64,000 nucleotides of DNA from Streptococcus parasanguinis (GCF_018499505.1 NZ_JAHDAC010000002.1:186001-250000); one strand, 5' to 3'; shown: positions 35,440 through 44,748, numbered from the stretch's first letter. The notes: generated by a model not told the origin, from the sequence alone. Numbers and translations are program-made.

Positions 35440-37176
35440 TTATAGGTTAGAAAGCTTGACAATTTCTTTGACCTGATCAATGGTCTGAATCAGGTGAAGG
35501 CTTGTCTCATTGATAGGAAGATAATAGACTTTATCTGCCAAAGATTCTGTAAAAGGACGATTCGTGAGTAAGATCACCTGTTGTCCTTTTTCTTTCAGCT
35601 CTTTCACCTGCTTTCTGACCTTTTGGTAAAAATACTCATCACAGATTTCTAGATCATCCACCAAGACACAAGCAGCGTCCAAACCCAATGATTCATTGGT
35701 TCCATTCTGGGTCAGATAATAGGCTGCTCCCACTTTGACCTCATATAAGCCAGCTGATGGCTCAACCGGAAGAAAGGCTGGGCTTGTTGTAACTTCTGCT
35801 GCTTTTTCCATTGCTACAAGATTGGCTAGAACCTGCAAATAGACAGGTGCTAATTTACTCAAATCCAAGAGTTCCTCAAACTCAAAACCACGTTTCAAAG
35901 CTTCTAAGATATAGAAGAGCCGGTGGGGCATATGACGAGCAATTTTCTGGATTAATTCATCATCGCTCATTTCCTCAGGAAGGATGGTCAGCAAGTTCTT
36001 ATCTTTAATGGTTTCTAGGGCTTGTTGATAAGCTTCATCGATTCTCTTTCCAAATCCATAAACTGCCCCATAAGAGTGAATTTGGGTATTGAGGCGGGCA
36101 TTTTTAGCAGCATCCGAAAAAATCGGAATCTTAAAGAAGATATAGTCCAAACTTGGTTCGTAAACGGCCTTTAGATCCTTTAATAAGGGGTGAGGCAAAT
36201 GCTCGAGAGATCGCCCTAATTGTAGCTGAATTCCTTGCTCAAATAAGGAATAGCCCAAGCCCATAGAGGCCATCGAGATACTGTCTGAAGCAAATGGATT
36301 GACTTCTAGGATATAAAAAGCATAGCTGGTCGGATCTAGAGCAAACTTGATCGAAATGGCTCCTGTCAGCTTCAAATAGCGACTGATGTGGATCGCTGCT
36401 TCTCGAAGATTTTGAAACTCCCGGTCAGTCAGGGTGACAGCTGGCATAAATTGATAAGAGTCACTAGAGTGGATCCCGACAGGATCAATGCTTTCAATAG
36501 AGGCCGCCAGGTAGTGATTGTCTTCGCGATCGCGCATGACGACAAAATCCAATTCCTTAAAGCCATAGGTCGAAAATTCTAGCAAACACTGCTGACTTGG
36601 AGAGACTGAAAGTCCCGTTTCTACTGCTTCGCACAAGTCATCAAGATTATGAGCAATCTTTCGCCCCTGCCCTTGCTTACTCGCTACCGGCCATATCATA
36701 ATGGGAAATTGAATGCCTTCAGAAAACTCGATGGCTTCTCGAACAGAACCAACCAGTGCGGAAGCAGGTACCTGATAGCCCAACTCTTGAAAGAGGCGTC
36801 GTTGATCCGCCTGCTGATAAAAGCTACGGTAACGTTGGAGACTCGGTCCGATAATCCTAATCGATGCGTCTTTGAAAAATTCAGTTTCCTCCAAACGAAA
36901 CAAGAGATTCAAAATCTGTTTATCCGCAAAGGCTAATAGCAAACGAGATCCAGTATAAGAAAGAAGAGTCGTCCTAAGAGCATCCAGCTTGAGCTTACTG
37001 ACTACAACCTGTTCTCCAGCTTCTTGTGTGATAGCATTTTCTTCGCTCAGATAAAGGACAAGAGCATTCCCATCCTTGGCATTGAGTTTTTGTGTTTCGT
37101 TTACCGCAGCCAAAAGGCTAATATCCTGATAAGAATCTCCACATAGGAGAAGCAATTTCTGGTTTTCTTTCATCAT
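35440..37176 (-). CDS. Half-length, degenerate CarB-like protein
   Basis: The 578-residue protein aligns by eye with the N-terminal synthetase half of CarB (usual full length about 1058) and then the first domain of the second half (about 470-578), where it stops. ATP-grasp signature points are altered: the glycine loop region reads IWPVASKQGQG (normally RPAFTLGGTGG, Arg lost), and EVNPFASD replaces EVNPRVSR (both Arg lost). DPVGIHSSDS and the oligomerisation-domain stretch RLFYILEALKRG are retained. It cannot be a normal carbamoyl-phosphate synthase. It overlaps the CarA-like gene as ATGA at the end of the pyrR-pyrB operon, so it is kept in frame and coupled. Confidence 0.8.
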   Translation of the reverse strand: MMKENQKLLLLCGDSYQDISLLAAVNETQKLNAKDGNALVLYLSEENAITQEAGEQVVVSKLKLDALRTTLLSYTGSRLLLAFADKQILNLLFRLEETEFFKDASIRIIGPSLQRYRSFYQQADQRRLFQELGYQVPASALVGSVREAIEFSEGIQFPIMIWPVASKQGQGRKIAHNLDDLCEAVETGLSVSPSQQCLLEFSTYGFKELDFVVMRDREDNHYLAASIESIDPVGIHSSDSYQFMPAVTLTDREFQNLREAAIHISRYLKLTGAISIKFALDPTSYAFYILEVNPFASDSISMASMGLGYSLFEQGIQLQLGRSLEHLPHPLLKDLKAVYEPSLDYIFFKIPIFSDAAKNARLNTQIHSYGAVYGFGKRIDEAYQQALETIKDKNLLTILPEEMSDDELIQKIARHMPHRLFYILEALKRGFEFEELLDLSKLAPVYLQVLANLVAMEKAAEVTTSPAFLPVEPSAGLYEVKVGAAYYLTQNGTNESLGLDAACVLVDDLEICDEYFYQKVRKQVKELKEKGQQVILLTNRPFTESLADKVYYLPINETSLHLIQTIDQVKEIVKLSNL

Positions 37177-38264
37177 TCCTTCTCCCTTCTACCTTCGTGA
37201 ATTTTGGCATCAATTAATTCTAAAAATTCATCGTAAAAATAGAGATTTTCCCTTGTCCCTGGACTAGCATCCACTTGGAATTGAACCCCTAAAATCGGTT
37301 GGTAACGATGACGAAAAGCTTCAATACTATGGTCATTGACGTTTTCATGCGTGACCAATAAATCATGGGGCAGGCTATCGCGTGCGATACTATACAAGTG
37401 ATTTTGACTCGTTATCTCGATTTTTCCTGTCGCAATTTCACGAACAGGAATATTTAATCCGAAGTGTCCAACTTCCATGGGAGCTAGCTCCGCTCCATAA
37501 GCTTGAGCCAGTACCTGTGCTCCCAAGCCCATGCCCCAGATCGGAATTTGACCATTGATTTTTTGGATCAAGCGACAGAGTTTTTTCACCTGATGGGGAT
37601 CTCCAGGCCCACTGGATAAAATAACGCCATCGGGCTGCTGTTCCATCAGTTCATCATAAGAGATGTCATAGGGATAGACCGTGACATTACAGTCCCTTTG
37701 ACTCAGCTGGCGCAAGACAGAGTGCTTAACACCTAAATCAATCAAGGCAATACTCTTTCCAAAACCTGGTACAGCATAGGCCGTTTTTGTCGAGACTTGA
37801 CGCACTTGGTCTTTGGGAAGCACTGTTGCTCGTAACTGATCCAGGATATGCTCGATCGAATCCCCCTTGTTAATGACAGTCGCCTTCATCCGTCCATACT
37901 TGCGGACAATTTTTGCCACCTGTCTCGTATCAATCCCTACAATACCAGGGATTTTTTTTCGCTTCAAGAATTCATCCAAGGTCATCTGTTGTCGCCAATT
38001 ACTCGGCATCTCCACCAGATGCTGAACCACTACTGCCAAACAAGTGGGTGTAATGGATTCAGAATCATCCCGATTGATCCCTGTTGCGCCAATAACTGGA
38101 AAGGTAAAGGAGAGGATCTGGCCACTAAAAGCCTGATCCGTGATCAATTCTTGATAGCCTGTCATGGCTGTCGTAAAGACCAATTCACCAGTCACATATA
38201 GATCTGCACCAAAGGCTTCCCCTTCAAATACAGTCCCATCCTCTAGGACCAATAATCGTTTCAT
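37173..38264 (-). CDS. carA: CarA-like protein lacking the glutaminase catalytic residues
   Basis: At 363 residues it is full-length for the carbamoyl-phosphate synthase small subunit and keeps the N-terminal CPSase domain (LVLEDGTVFEGEAFGAD, GYQELITDQ, GIDTRQVAKIVRK). The class I glutamine amidotransferase site is broken: the nucleophile motif GIC(L/M)GHQ reads GMGLGAQ (Cys to Gly at 246, His to Ala at 249), and VQFHP(E/D) reads VQFQVD (catalytic His to Gln at 330). It should not hydrolyse glutamine. It lies after pyrB and is coupled to a shortened CarB-like protein. A functional carAB may exist elsewhere in the genome; a regulatory or ammonia-dependent role is possible. Confidence 0.85.
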   Translation of the reverse strand: MKRLLVLEDGTVFEGEAFGADLYVTGELVFTTAMTGYQELITDQAFSGQILSFTFPVIGATGINRDDSESITPTCLAVVVQHLVEMPSNWRQQMTLDEFLKRKKIPGIVGIDTRQVAKIVRKYGRMKATVINKGDSIEHILDQLRATVLPKDQVRQVSTKTAYAVPGFGKSIALIDLGVKHSVLRQLSQRDCNVTVYPYDISYDELMEQQPDGVILSSGPGDPHQVKKLCRLIQKINGQIPIWGMGLGAQVLAQAYGAELAPMEVGHFGLNIPVREIATGKIEITSQNHLYSIARDSLPHDLLVTHENVNDHSIEAFRHRYQPILGVQFQVDASPGTRENLYFYDEFLELIDAKIHEGRREKE

Positions 38265-38388
38265 CGAACCCCTCCCTTCTTTTATTCTAATCCAATTTTA
38301 TCATAGTTCCTCAAAAAAAGGAAAGTCAGATTCCATGTAGCTATCTACTCTGTCCTCTTTCTTTCCTTTCAATGAATTGTCAGTTATC

Positions 38389-39312
38389 TTATTTTGCTCC
38401 GCGACCTTTAAGGACGGCTTCAATGATGGCCATACGGACAAAGACACCGTTGGTCATTTGTTCTACGATACGTGATTTAGGAGCTTCTACCAAGTGGTCC
38501 GCAATTTCAACGTCACGGTTCACTGGTGCTGGGTGCATCAAGATCGCTGTATCTTTCATACGGTCATAACGCTCTTGAGTCAAGCCATGAAGACGGTGGT
38601 AGTTTTCTTTAGAGAAGAGTGATTCGTAATCATGACGTTCGTGTTGCACACGCAAGAACATCATCACATCCACTTCTTCAATGACTTCATCGATAGTGAC
38701 GAAGGTTCCATAGTCTTCAAATTCCGCACTTCTCCATTCGTCTGGACCTGCAAAGTAGAGGGTTGCTCCCAAACGTTTCAAGATTTGCATATTTGATTTT
38801 GCCACACGTGAGTGATCCAAGTCACCGGCGATACAAACTTTCAAGCCATCAAAGTGACCGAATTCTTGGTAGATAGTCATCAAATCAAGCAAGCTTTGGC
38901 TTGGGTGTTGACCTGAACCGTCCCCACCATTAACGATAGAGGCTGTGATCGTTGGGCTTTCAACCAATTCTTTGTAGTAGTCCACTTCAGGGTGACGGAT
39001 GACGCAGACATCTACACCAAGAGCTGACATGGTCAAGATGGTATCGTAAAGTGTTTCCCCTTTGTTCACAGAGCTTGTCTTCACATCAAAGTCAAGGAGA
39101 TCGCATCCCAATTTCAACTCTGCCACTTCAAAGGCTTTGTGGGTACGAGTTGAAGGTTCAAAGAAAAGGTTTGAGATGATGTGTTGGTCTTCGTAGGTTG
39201 CTTTAGCTCCGTTTTTGAACTCAATCCCACGTTTGATCAATGCCATTACTTCTTCATTGGTAAGAGTTTCCATTGAGACAAGGTTTTTAAGAGCGATTTG
39301 ATTTTCAGACAT
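38389..39312 (-). CDS. pyrB: Aspartate carbamoyltransferase catalytic subunit
   Basis: This 307-residue enzyme joins carbamoyl phosphate and aspartate in UMP synthesis. Conserved sites are [13 protein letters not shown] (carbamoyl-phosphate loop), [20 protein letters not shown] and [11 protein letters not shown]. The start at 39312 follows AAAAGGAGAATCAAC and matches the family length; the upstream ATG at 39342 has no such signal. It is the second gene of the PyrR-controlled operon, 46 bases after pyrR. No pyrI regulatory subunit is present, as usual for Firmicutes. Confidence 0.97.
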   Translation of the reverse strand: MSENQIALKNLVSMETLTNEEVMALIKRGIEFKNGAKATYEDQHIISNLFFEPSTRTHKAFEVAELKLGCDLLDFDVKTSSVNKGETLYDTILTMSALGVDVCVIRHPEVDYYKELVESPTITASIVNGGDGSGQHPSQSLLDLMTIYQEFGHFDGLKVCIAGDLDHSRVAKSNMQILKRLGATLYFAGPDEWRSAEFEDYGTFVTIDEVIEEVDVMMFLRVQHERHDYESLFSKENYHRLHGLTQERYDRMKDTAILMHPAPVNRDVEIADHLVEAPKSRIVEQMTNGVFVRMAIIEAVLKGRGAK

Positions 39313-39358
39313 GTTGATTCTCCTTTTATAATGTGAATACAAAAAATTTACAATTTGT

Positions 39359-39877
39359 TTAAGCTTCTTTGATGAGGACGCGGTCTTGACCGTCTAGCTC
39401 CACCATCTCGACAATGATTTCCTCTGACTTACTTGTCGGGATATTTTTCCCAACAAAGTCCGGACGAATCGGCAACTCCCGATGCCCACGGTCGACTAGA
39501 ACCGCCAGACTCACTCGAGCAGGACGACCGTGACTGACCAGATTGTCAATGGCAGCGCGTATCGTGCGACCCGTATAGAGGACGTCATCGATCAAGATAA
39601 CTTCTCTATGAGCGATATCAACTGGTAAGACCGTTGTATCTTCTGTCGCCTTCATGTCATCTCGGAAAGGCTTGGTATCTAGTTCTGCTACAGGGACATC
39701 GATTTGTTCCAGCTGAGAGAGGCGTTCTTGGATCCGGCGTGCGATGTAAACACCACGCGTCTTAATCCCCACCAGCACAATCTGGCTCAAATCTTTGTTT
39801 CGTTCAATGATTTCGTAGGTGATCCGGGTAATGGCCCGTTTCATCGTCAAATCATCAACGACTTCTTTGGTTTTCAT
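39359..39877 (-). CDS. pyrR: PyrR bifunctional regulator/uracil phosphoribosyltransferase
   Basis: The 172-residue protein carries the PRPP-binding motif [15 protein letters not shown] (about 92-106). With UMP bound it attaches to the pyr leader RNA and promotes termination. It heads the operon pyrR-pyrB-carA-like-carB-like. AAGGAGG precedes ATG 39877. The leader upstream has a PyrR-binding hairpin, an alternative structure and a terminator. Confidence 0.97.
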   Translation of the reverse strand: MKTKEVVDDLTMKRAITRITYEIIERNKDLSQIVLVGIKTRGVYIARRIQERLSQLEQIDVPVAELDTKPFRDDMKATEDTTVLPVDIAHREVILIDDVLYTGRTIRAAIDNLVSHGRPARVSLAVLVDRGHRELPIRPDFVGKNIPTSKSEEIIVEMVELDGQDRVLIKEA

Positions 39878-39895
39878 TCAGTCCTCCTTAGTTGT

Positions 39896-39925
39896 AAAAG
39901 AAAAACCTCCTTTTTCAAGGAGGTT
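39896..39925 (-). terminator. pyr leader terminator (attenuator)
   Basis: On the minus strand AACCTCCTT pairs with AAGGAGGTT and is followed by TTTCTTTT, about 20 bases before the pyrR start. PyrR-UMP binding upstream would favour this hairpin. Confidence 0.9.
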
Positions 39926-39996
39926 CAGCAAATGAATGGTCTAAGAGGATAGAGTCTCGCTCTATGGTCCTAGCCATTGTTTTTCACAGTCTCCTT

Positions 39997-40016
39997 GCCT
40001 GCCTCACGGGACAGGA
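39997..40016 (-). promoter_or_regulatory. PyrR-binding anti-antiterminator hairpin
   Basis: The minus-strand sequence CCTGTCCCGTGAGGCAGG has the conserved TCC...GAGG loop of PyrR sites, about 20 bases after the expected transcription start. Confidence 0.75.
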
Positions 40017-40041
40017 TTAAAGGATTTATTTAATTGAGATA

Positions 40042-40070
40042 ACTATATCACAGTTTCAAACGACATGCAA
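40042..40070 (-). promoter_or_regulatory. pyr operon promoter
   Basis: TTGCAT (40065-40070), 17 bp, TATAGT (40042-40047) on the minus strand, giving a leader of roughly 160 bases before pyrR. Confidence 0.8.
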
Positions 40071-40116
40071 GAAAAAACTCAACTTTTTTCAAAAAAATTT
40101 AAAAACATGACTTTTC

Positions 40117-40134
40117 GTCCGAATAATGTTCGGC
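40117..40134 (-). terminator. Short terminator after the Pr6Pr gene
   Basis: CCGAA (40119-40123) and TTCGG (40129-40133) form a short stem; it lies six bases after the stop of the membrane-protein gene. The U-tract on the minus strand is weak. Confidence 0.45.
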
Positions 40135-40139
40135 TTTTA

Positions 40140-40775
40140 CTAAGAAACAGCCGATTTCCGCTTGATATTTTTAATCCCATAGAGTACATAGCCAGCTAAG
40201 AGGTAAGCGATAAAGATGATCACCACCCATTTGCCCACAAAAGCCCAGCCGTATTTATTAACATTGATAAAGAAATAGGCAAAGGGACTATCTTTTGCAC
40301 CTGGAATTGGCCACTTCAAGACCAAACCATTGAGAAGGGCAAAGAGCATGTAAGCTAGGGGAATCAAGGTCCAAAGGAAGGGATCGAGCTTACGGTATTG
40401 CTTGGCTTTATCAACCACTAGGGTATCAAAGAAGAACATCAGAGGAACGATGTAATGACAAAGGAAGTTTTCCAAACGATAAAACTTCTCTGGTGTCGCA
40501 AGAGGCGCCAACATAAAGTGGTAGATGATACAGGTGATCATAATGGACATGGTAACTGCGCCTTTCATACGAAGGTAGCCCTGAGTCTGGGTCGAACGAC
40601 CTCGAACCATGCGCCAAACCATGTCTCCCATAAAGAACATGACCAACATGTTAGATAAAATGGTGTAATAGAGCATCATGCCAAAGCCACCATGCTTGGT
40701 CAGTTGCAGATAAACACCGAGTACACTTAAGATAAACAATAGAAAACGATAGCTAAATAATAGTTTGAATTTCAT
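40140..40775 (-). CDS. Pr6Pr/FAR-17a-like integral membrane protein
   Basis: The 211-residue protein has six predicted membrane helices and conserved polar residues typical of the Pr6Pr family (YYTILSNMLV, CIIYHFMLAP, FLCHYIVPLMFFFD, LIPLAYMLFALLNG). The fold relates to FAR-17a/AIG1-like lipid hydrolases, with Thr/His as candidate catalytic residues, but the substrate in bacteria is unknown. It is monocistronic. Confidence 0.82.
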   Translation of the reverse strand: MKFKLLFSYRFLLFILSVLGVYLQLTKHGGFGMMLYYTILSNMLVMFFMGDMVWRMVRGRSTQTQGYLRMKGAVTMSIMITCIIYHFMLAPLATPEKFYRLENFLCHYIVPLMFFFDTLVVDKAKQYRKLDPFLWTLIPLAYMLFALLNGLVLKWPIPGAKDSPFAYFFINVNKYGWAFVGKWVVIIFIAYLLAGYVLYGIKNIKRKSAVS

Positions 40776-40820
40776 AGTATTCTCCTGAAAGAAAAGGGGG
40801 TAGCCCCTTCAGTTTAATCA

Positions 40821-40958
40821 GGAACTTTCCTTAAGTGAGGACGGACGTCAGCGAACTTCTACGAAGTTCCATGACTTAGTTTTGAACCTAAAGTTTCAAA
40901 ACTCCCGAGTACTTGAAACAATACTGTTTCAAGTACTTTTCTCACAGCGGAAAGTTCC
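40821..40958. repeat. 138-bp structured repeat, copy 1
   Basis: It has perfect 10-bp terminal inverted repeats GGAACTTTCC/GGAAAGTTCC enclosing three hairpins: GAACTT-CTACG-AAGTTC, AGTTTTGAA/TTCAAAACT, and AGTACTTGAAAC/GTTTCAAGTACT followed by TTTTCTCAC. It has the same length as the copy at 58243-58380, with over 85% identity by eye. It is BOX-like in architecture but differs in sequence. Confidence 0.85.
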
Positions 40959-40999
40959 ATTATAAACTTAAACAACTCTATCAATTTGTGTACTTTTCT

Positions 41000-41335
41000 T
41001 TAGATTTTCTTCACAAATTCTGATTTGAGCTTCATTGCACCAAAGCCATCAATCTTACAATCGATGTTGTGGTCTCCTTCCACGATACGGATATTTTTCA
41101 CGCGCGTACCTTGTTTCAAATCTTTCGGTGCACCCTTCACTTTCAAATCTTTGATCAAGGTCACTGTATCGCCATCAGCCAATTTATTTCCGTTGGCGTC
41201 AATCGCTACGACACCCTCTTCTTCTTCGACCTCAGCTGGGTTCCATTCATACGCACACTCTGGGCATACCAAGAGCGCTCCATCTTCATAGACGTATTCA
41301 GAGTTACATTTTGGACAGTTTGGTAAGTTATTCAT
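41000..41335 (-). CDS. Zinc-ribbon alkylphosphonate utilisation-like protein YjdM/PhnA
   Basis: This 111-residue protein has an N-terminal zinc ribbon ([21 protein letters not shown], two CxxC pairs) and a C-terminal SH3-like beta domain ([20 protein letters not shown]). Despite the PhnA name it is not linked to phosphonate breakdown here; the role is unknown. ATG 41335 has AAGGAG upstream, and the longer frame to 41365 lacks one. Confidence 0.9.
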   Translation of the reverse strand: MNNLPNCPKCNSEYVYEDGALLVCPECAYEWNPAEVEEEEGVVAIDANGNKLADGDTVTLIKDLKVKGAPKDLKQGTRVKNIRIVEGDHNIDCKIDGFGAMKLKSEFVKKI

Positions 41336-41421
41336 TTTTATCTCCTTATTCAAATTAACTTTCATAGTATACCATGAAAGCGAAAATTTGACAAATCCTG
41401 CTCGACTGTAGCATTTTCATG

Positions 41422-41445
41422 AAAAAAAGAGGCGACTTGGCCTCC
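41422..41445 (-). terminator. Terminator after the HAD pseudogene
   Basis: On the minus strand GAGGC-CAAGTC-GCCTC followed by seven T. Confidence 0.75.
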
Positions 41446-41463
41446 CTACATGGATGATATTTC

Positions 41464-42216
41464 TCAATCTTCCTGCAATTCTTGAATATCTCGAATCACG
41501 CGCACACCTGCTTGATTCTTCTCGCGCAGTTCAGCATCAGAGTATGGGAAGGTATTGATCAAGATACTCTCCATCCCGATACTTTGGGCAACAGCAACAT
41601 CTGTCGTAAAGTCATTCCCCACCATGACCGTTTTCTCAGGGTTCAACTGGTGTTCTTTCATCACTTCCAAGAGGAACTCTGGCTGAGGTTTGCGAATACC
41701 TGCATCAGATGACAAGTAAATGGCATGGAAAAGTTCTCTCAAACCAACTAAATCGATCTCCGGATTGGTAAAATCTGCTTGGGCATTGGATAAGAGAAAG
41801 ATCCGGCAACCTGCAGCTTTCATATCCTCTAATACTTCTTTCGTATGAGGATAAAGCTCCAACCGCTTGCGAGAAAGGACACGGAAAGTCCGCGCAATCA
41901 AACGTCCCCACTCTTTGAGGTGGTCAACACTGTTCCCACTTGGATGACCTTCTAAAAACAATTGCACAAAGATAACCGTTAGATCAATCTCAGGATAGGC
42001 AACGTGTTTTTCCTTGGCGATTTCTGCTTCGGCTTGTTACACCAACTCTTTATAGCGCAGGCGCAAACCTTCTCCTGTGTAGTTAGTCCCATAGGATTGG
42101 TAGATCTGGGCCATGGTATCCCATAAGAGTGGATCAGACTCATCGGTTTCGATGTCGACCAAGGTTCCATAAAAATCAAAAATATAGTTTTTAAATGCGT
42201 ACTTGTGCGGATTCAT
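41464..42216 (-). pseudogene. YjjG-like HAD hydrolase interrupted by an in-frame TAA
   Basis: Read from ATG 42216 (MNPHKYAFKNYIFDFYGTLV, motif I DFYGTLVD) the frame runs to codon 60, a TAA at 42037-42039, and then continues in the same frame to 41464 with motif II LLSNAQAD, Lys in RKPQPEF and motif IV GNDFTTDV. Intact length would be 250 residues, normal for YjjG-type nucleotidases that hydrolyse non-canonical nucleotides. Only the stop is wrong. The start overlaps the thioesterase gene by 26 bases. A re-start at 41967 could yield only a fragment lacking motif I. Confidence 0.8.
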
Positions 42217-42595
42217 CTCTCACTCCCGTAACAAACATCGTAAAGGTTGCCTTGCAGACATTGGCCCCGTCTTGATTGGTAATATCGACATCCACAACTC
42301 GAGTCGTCCGTCCACTGTGGACACATTCGCCATGGATCGTGAGGACATCACCCAGACGCCCTGCTTTCAAGTAATTGATCGAGGATTGCAAGGTCACCCC
42401 ATCGACCCCTTGAGAAACGACAACCAAACCACTGACTTGGTCACACAGGGTAAAGAGATAGCCTCCGTGCGCATTTCCATAATAATTGAGCGATGATTCC
42501 ACGACCTTGGTTGTCACCACTACATGGCCATCTCTCATCTTTTCGATTTCGTAATTTTCAAATGCAGCAATTGCATCAAAGTGAAAATCTTTCAT
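42191..42595 (-). CDS. PaaI-family hotdog thioesterase
   Basis: The 134-residue hotdog protein has NYYGNAHGGYLFTLCDQVSG (about 34-53), the usual N/G/H and D active-site region of PaaI-type acyl-CoA thioesterases. Substrate unknown. It precedes the HAD gene and overlaps its start. A good promoter candidate lies at 42634-42662. Confidence 0.88.
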   Translation of the reverse strand: MKDFHFDAIAAFENYEIEKMRDGHVVVTTKVVESSLNYYGNAHGGYLFTLCDQVSGLVVVSQGVDGVTLQSSINYLKAGRLGDVLTIHGECVHSGRTTRVVDVDITNQDGANVCKATFTMFVTGVRDESAQVRI

Positions 42596-42633
42596 ATACT
42601 TGCCACCTTTTCTAGCATCTTTTCAACTCCTCT

Positions 42634-42662
42634 ATCATACTACAATTAAGGAGTAGATACAA
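42634..42662 (-). promoter_or_regulatory. Candidate promoter of the thioesterase gene
   Basis: TTGTAT (42657-42662), 17 bp, TATGAT (42634-42639) on the minus strand. Confidence 0.5.
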
Positions 42663-42678
42663 GCAAAGGAGCAATTCC

Positions 42679-43776
42679 TTAGAAGCAGAAAAGGAGACTC
42701 CAACTAAGTAAGAAGACAATACTAGGCACAATATATTTTCTTGGGTGCTTCCAACATTCTCTCTTTAAATTCCATTTTCTTAAAGGGAAATAGATTTCAA
42801 TCAGTAAGTGCAAAACAGCTTCAACTACTGCTAGAATCATCACTCCTAGTAAAAATAGGATCCCCAAGTCAGGCATGATCACCATTTTTAATAAAAGAGC
42901 AACAAATAGATTCACAGATAAGAAATAAGTCAGCAATACACGGTAATACATCAGGTAAAAGAACCGACTCTTAGGTAGGGACTTGACATGATCGATCAGA
43001 TCTTTATCAGCGGAAATGAGTGTGGTTAATGGTGTATTGACAGAAGCAATCGTTAAAAGGATGATGATTTTTAATGGAGCCTCATAATCCTGTATCAGAA
43101 TGAGAAGGAGGAAGATGAGAGTAAAGACAAAATTGATGGAAAAATAGCGCTCTTGAAATAAGGAAATCCAAAAATAATTGCCACTTCTTCTCTTTGCGAC
43201 GAGCAACTGATTATGTTTTGAAATCGCAACTAGATCTTCATTTTTAAAAATAAAGATAGTAACGAAGGTTGAAAGTAAGATCATATAGGACACTTGTTGG
43301 ACCCATAAAGAAGATACTGTAAGAACAGTCGTTACAGAAATGAGCACTCCTCCTAGAAGACTTGGCCTGGTATTGAACTGGATAAAGACATAAAACACAC
43401 TTAATATCATCAGTAAAGAAAGGAGGACAAGCTTAAAGGATTGTAGCAGGTCTAACCTGACTCCTAAAAAGAGGATCAATAACAGCACGCGCTCCAACAA
43501 ATTGAGAAGAAAGGTTACCGTCAGAAAAGACCCTTTAAAACGATTGAGAGACAAAGGAAGCTGGTAGTAGGCCTGAACCCTATCCATCGAAAAGTAGGAA
43601 TACAGTAATTGAAAGGTTGATAGAGCAGTAACAATAGCCGTACTGATCAGCAAGACTTGAAAGCTCGTAGAAAATTTTGCCCCAACAAGATGGTAATAAA
43701 GAGCAAAGGCTAAGGAAGTCAAGAATAAGAAGAGCCGATTTTTGGATACCAAATCTCTAAAAATTGCTAGTAGCAT
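42679..43776 (-). CDS. ABC-2 type transporter permease
   Basis: The 365-residue protein has about ten hydrophobic helices and no soluble domain; it follows an ABC ATPase gene by three bases, so it is the membrane partner. Substrate unknown; small ATPase-permease pairs of this type export peptides or lipids or give resistance to them. Confidence 0.78.
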   Translation of the reverse strand: MLLAIFRDLVSKNRLFLFLTSLAFALYYHLVGAKFSTSFQVLLISTAIVTALSTFQLLYSYFSMDRVQAYYQLPLSLNRFKGSFLTVTFLLNLLERVLLLILFLGVRLDLLQSFKLVLLSLLMILSVFYVFIQFNTRPSLLGGVLISVTTVLTVSSLWVQQVSYMILLSTFVTIFIFKNEDLVAISKHNQLLVAKRRSGNYFWISLFQERYFSINFVFTLIFLLLILIQDYEAPLKIIILLTIASVNTPLTTLISADKDLIDHVKSLPKSRFFYLMYYRVLLTYFLSVNLFVALLLKMVIMPDLGILFLLGVMILAVVEAVLHLLIEIYFPLRKWNLKRECWKHPRKYIVPSIVFLLSWSLLFCF

Positions 43777-43779
43777 GCT

Positions 43780-44484
43780 CTACCCCCTCTGACGATTGAC
43801 GTCATGAAACCAATCTTCTAAATTCGATTCAATCGCGTCTAGGTGACCATCTTCAATAGAATAAGCTGTATCACACACCCGAACGATACTCTCTGCGATA
43901 TGCGAACTCATCAGAATAGAGCCTTCTTCCTTATACTGCAATAGCAAACCATATAGAAATTCTGTCGCATCAAAATCTAGGCCATCAAATGGTTCGTCCA
44001 AAATAAGGAGGGGAGGTTTGAGATAAAAAGCTGTGATCAACAAGACTTTCTTCTTGTTTCCCGTTGACAAACTACCAATGTCGGTGTTAAGAAACTCTTC
44101 AAAATGAAAGCCTGAGATCAGGTCCTGCAATACCGTTTCATCTCTCTTTCGATGATACAAACGACAGACAAAATTAAAATAGTGAACAAAATCCCAGTTT
44201 AAAAAACTATTGTTTTCAGTAAAAACTGTATAGGTACGGCTCTTATAGAAATTCGTATGAAAAGAGGTTGCCTTGTCTTCTATGGTAACAGTCTCAACTG
44301 CATACTGCCGATGATCAAAGACACTACTTAAAGCTTTTAGCAAGGTTGTCTTCCCAGCTCCATTTCGACCAATTAACCCTACTACAGAATGATTGGGTAC
44401 AAACAAATTCGTATCTTTTATAATGGGCTTGTCTTTTTTATACCAAACGTTTAGCCCCTTGATGGTTAAACACTCGCTCTTCAT
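43780..44484 (-). CDS. ABC transporter ATP-binding protein
   Basis: The 234-residue ATPase has Walker A GRNGAGKTT (about 38-46), signature LSTGNKKK (about 138-145, a degenerate LSGGQ), Walker B LLILDEPFDGLD and switch His in SSHIAES. Its start overlaps the upstream small membrane gene as ATGA, and the permease follows after three bases. Confidence 0.9.
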   Translation of the reverse strand: MKSECLTIKGLNVWYKKDKPIIKDTNLFVPNHSVVGLIGRNGAGKTTLLKALSSVFDHRQYAVETVTIEDKATSFHTNFYKSRTYTVFTENNSFLNWDFVHYFNFVCRLYHRKRDETVLQDLISGFHFEEFLNTDIGSLSTGNKKKVLLITAFYLKPPLLILDEPFDGLDFDATEFLYGLLLQYKEEGSILMSSHIAESIVRVCDTAYSIEDGHLDAIESNLEDWFHDVNRQRG

Positions 44485-44621
44485 CGACGCACTCCTTTAT
44501 AAAGGTAAGAAGCCCCAACCAAAAGCAACAGCAAAGCGTATAACCATTCCTTTTGAAAGGCAAAGACTAAGGCACCGATCAAGAAGCAAATTCCTATAAG
44601 GATTCTAAATTGTAATTTCAT
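44481..44621 (-). CDS. Small two-helix membrane protein at head of ABC operon
   Basis: A 46-residue ORF (MKLQFRILIGICFLIGALVF) with two hydrophobic helices and a basic end (YKGVRR). AGAAGG precedes ATG 44621; the stop overlaps the ATPase start (ATGA). The coupling suggests it is a subunit or regulator of the transporter. No family is recognised. Confidence 0.65.
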   Translation of the reverse strand: MKLQFRILIGICFLIGALVFAFQKEWLYALLLLLVGASYLYKGVRR

Positions 44622-44748
44622 ATCTTGCCTTCTTTCTATTCACAGTATGAAAGATTACAATTGTATTTTATGCTTATACTATAGTACTTTTTCTAAGCAG
44701 ATTCAAGCACGAATAGAATATTCTTTCTTCTTTTACCTTACAAGCAAA

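Noticed and set aside
34344..35480. Minus-strand ORFs opposite pepT
   Set aside because: Shadow frames of pepT; no ribosome sites, and the protein sequences look non-biological.
40821..40958. Reading the 138-bp repeat as a tRNA-like or riboswitch element
   Set aside because: Terminal inverted repeats and presence at two unrelated places, in two different gene contexts, fit a dispersed repeat better than a cis-regulator; no tRNA features.
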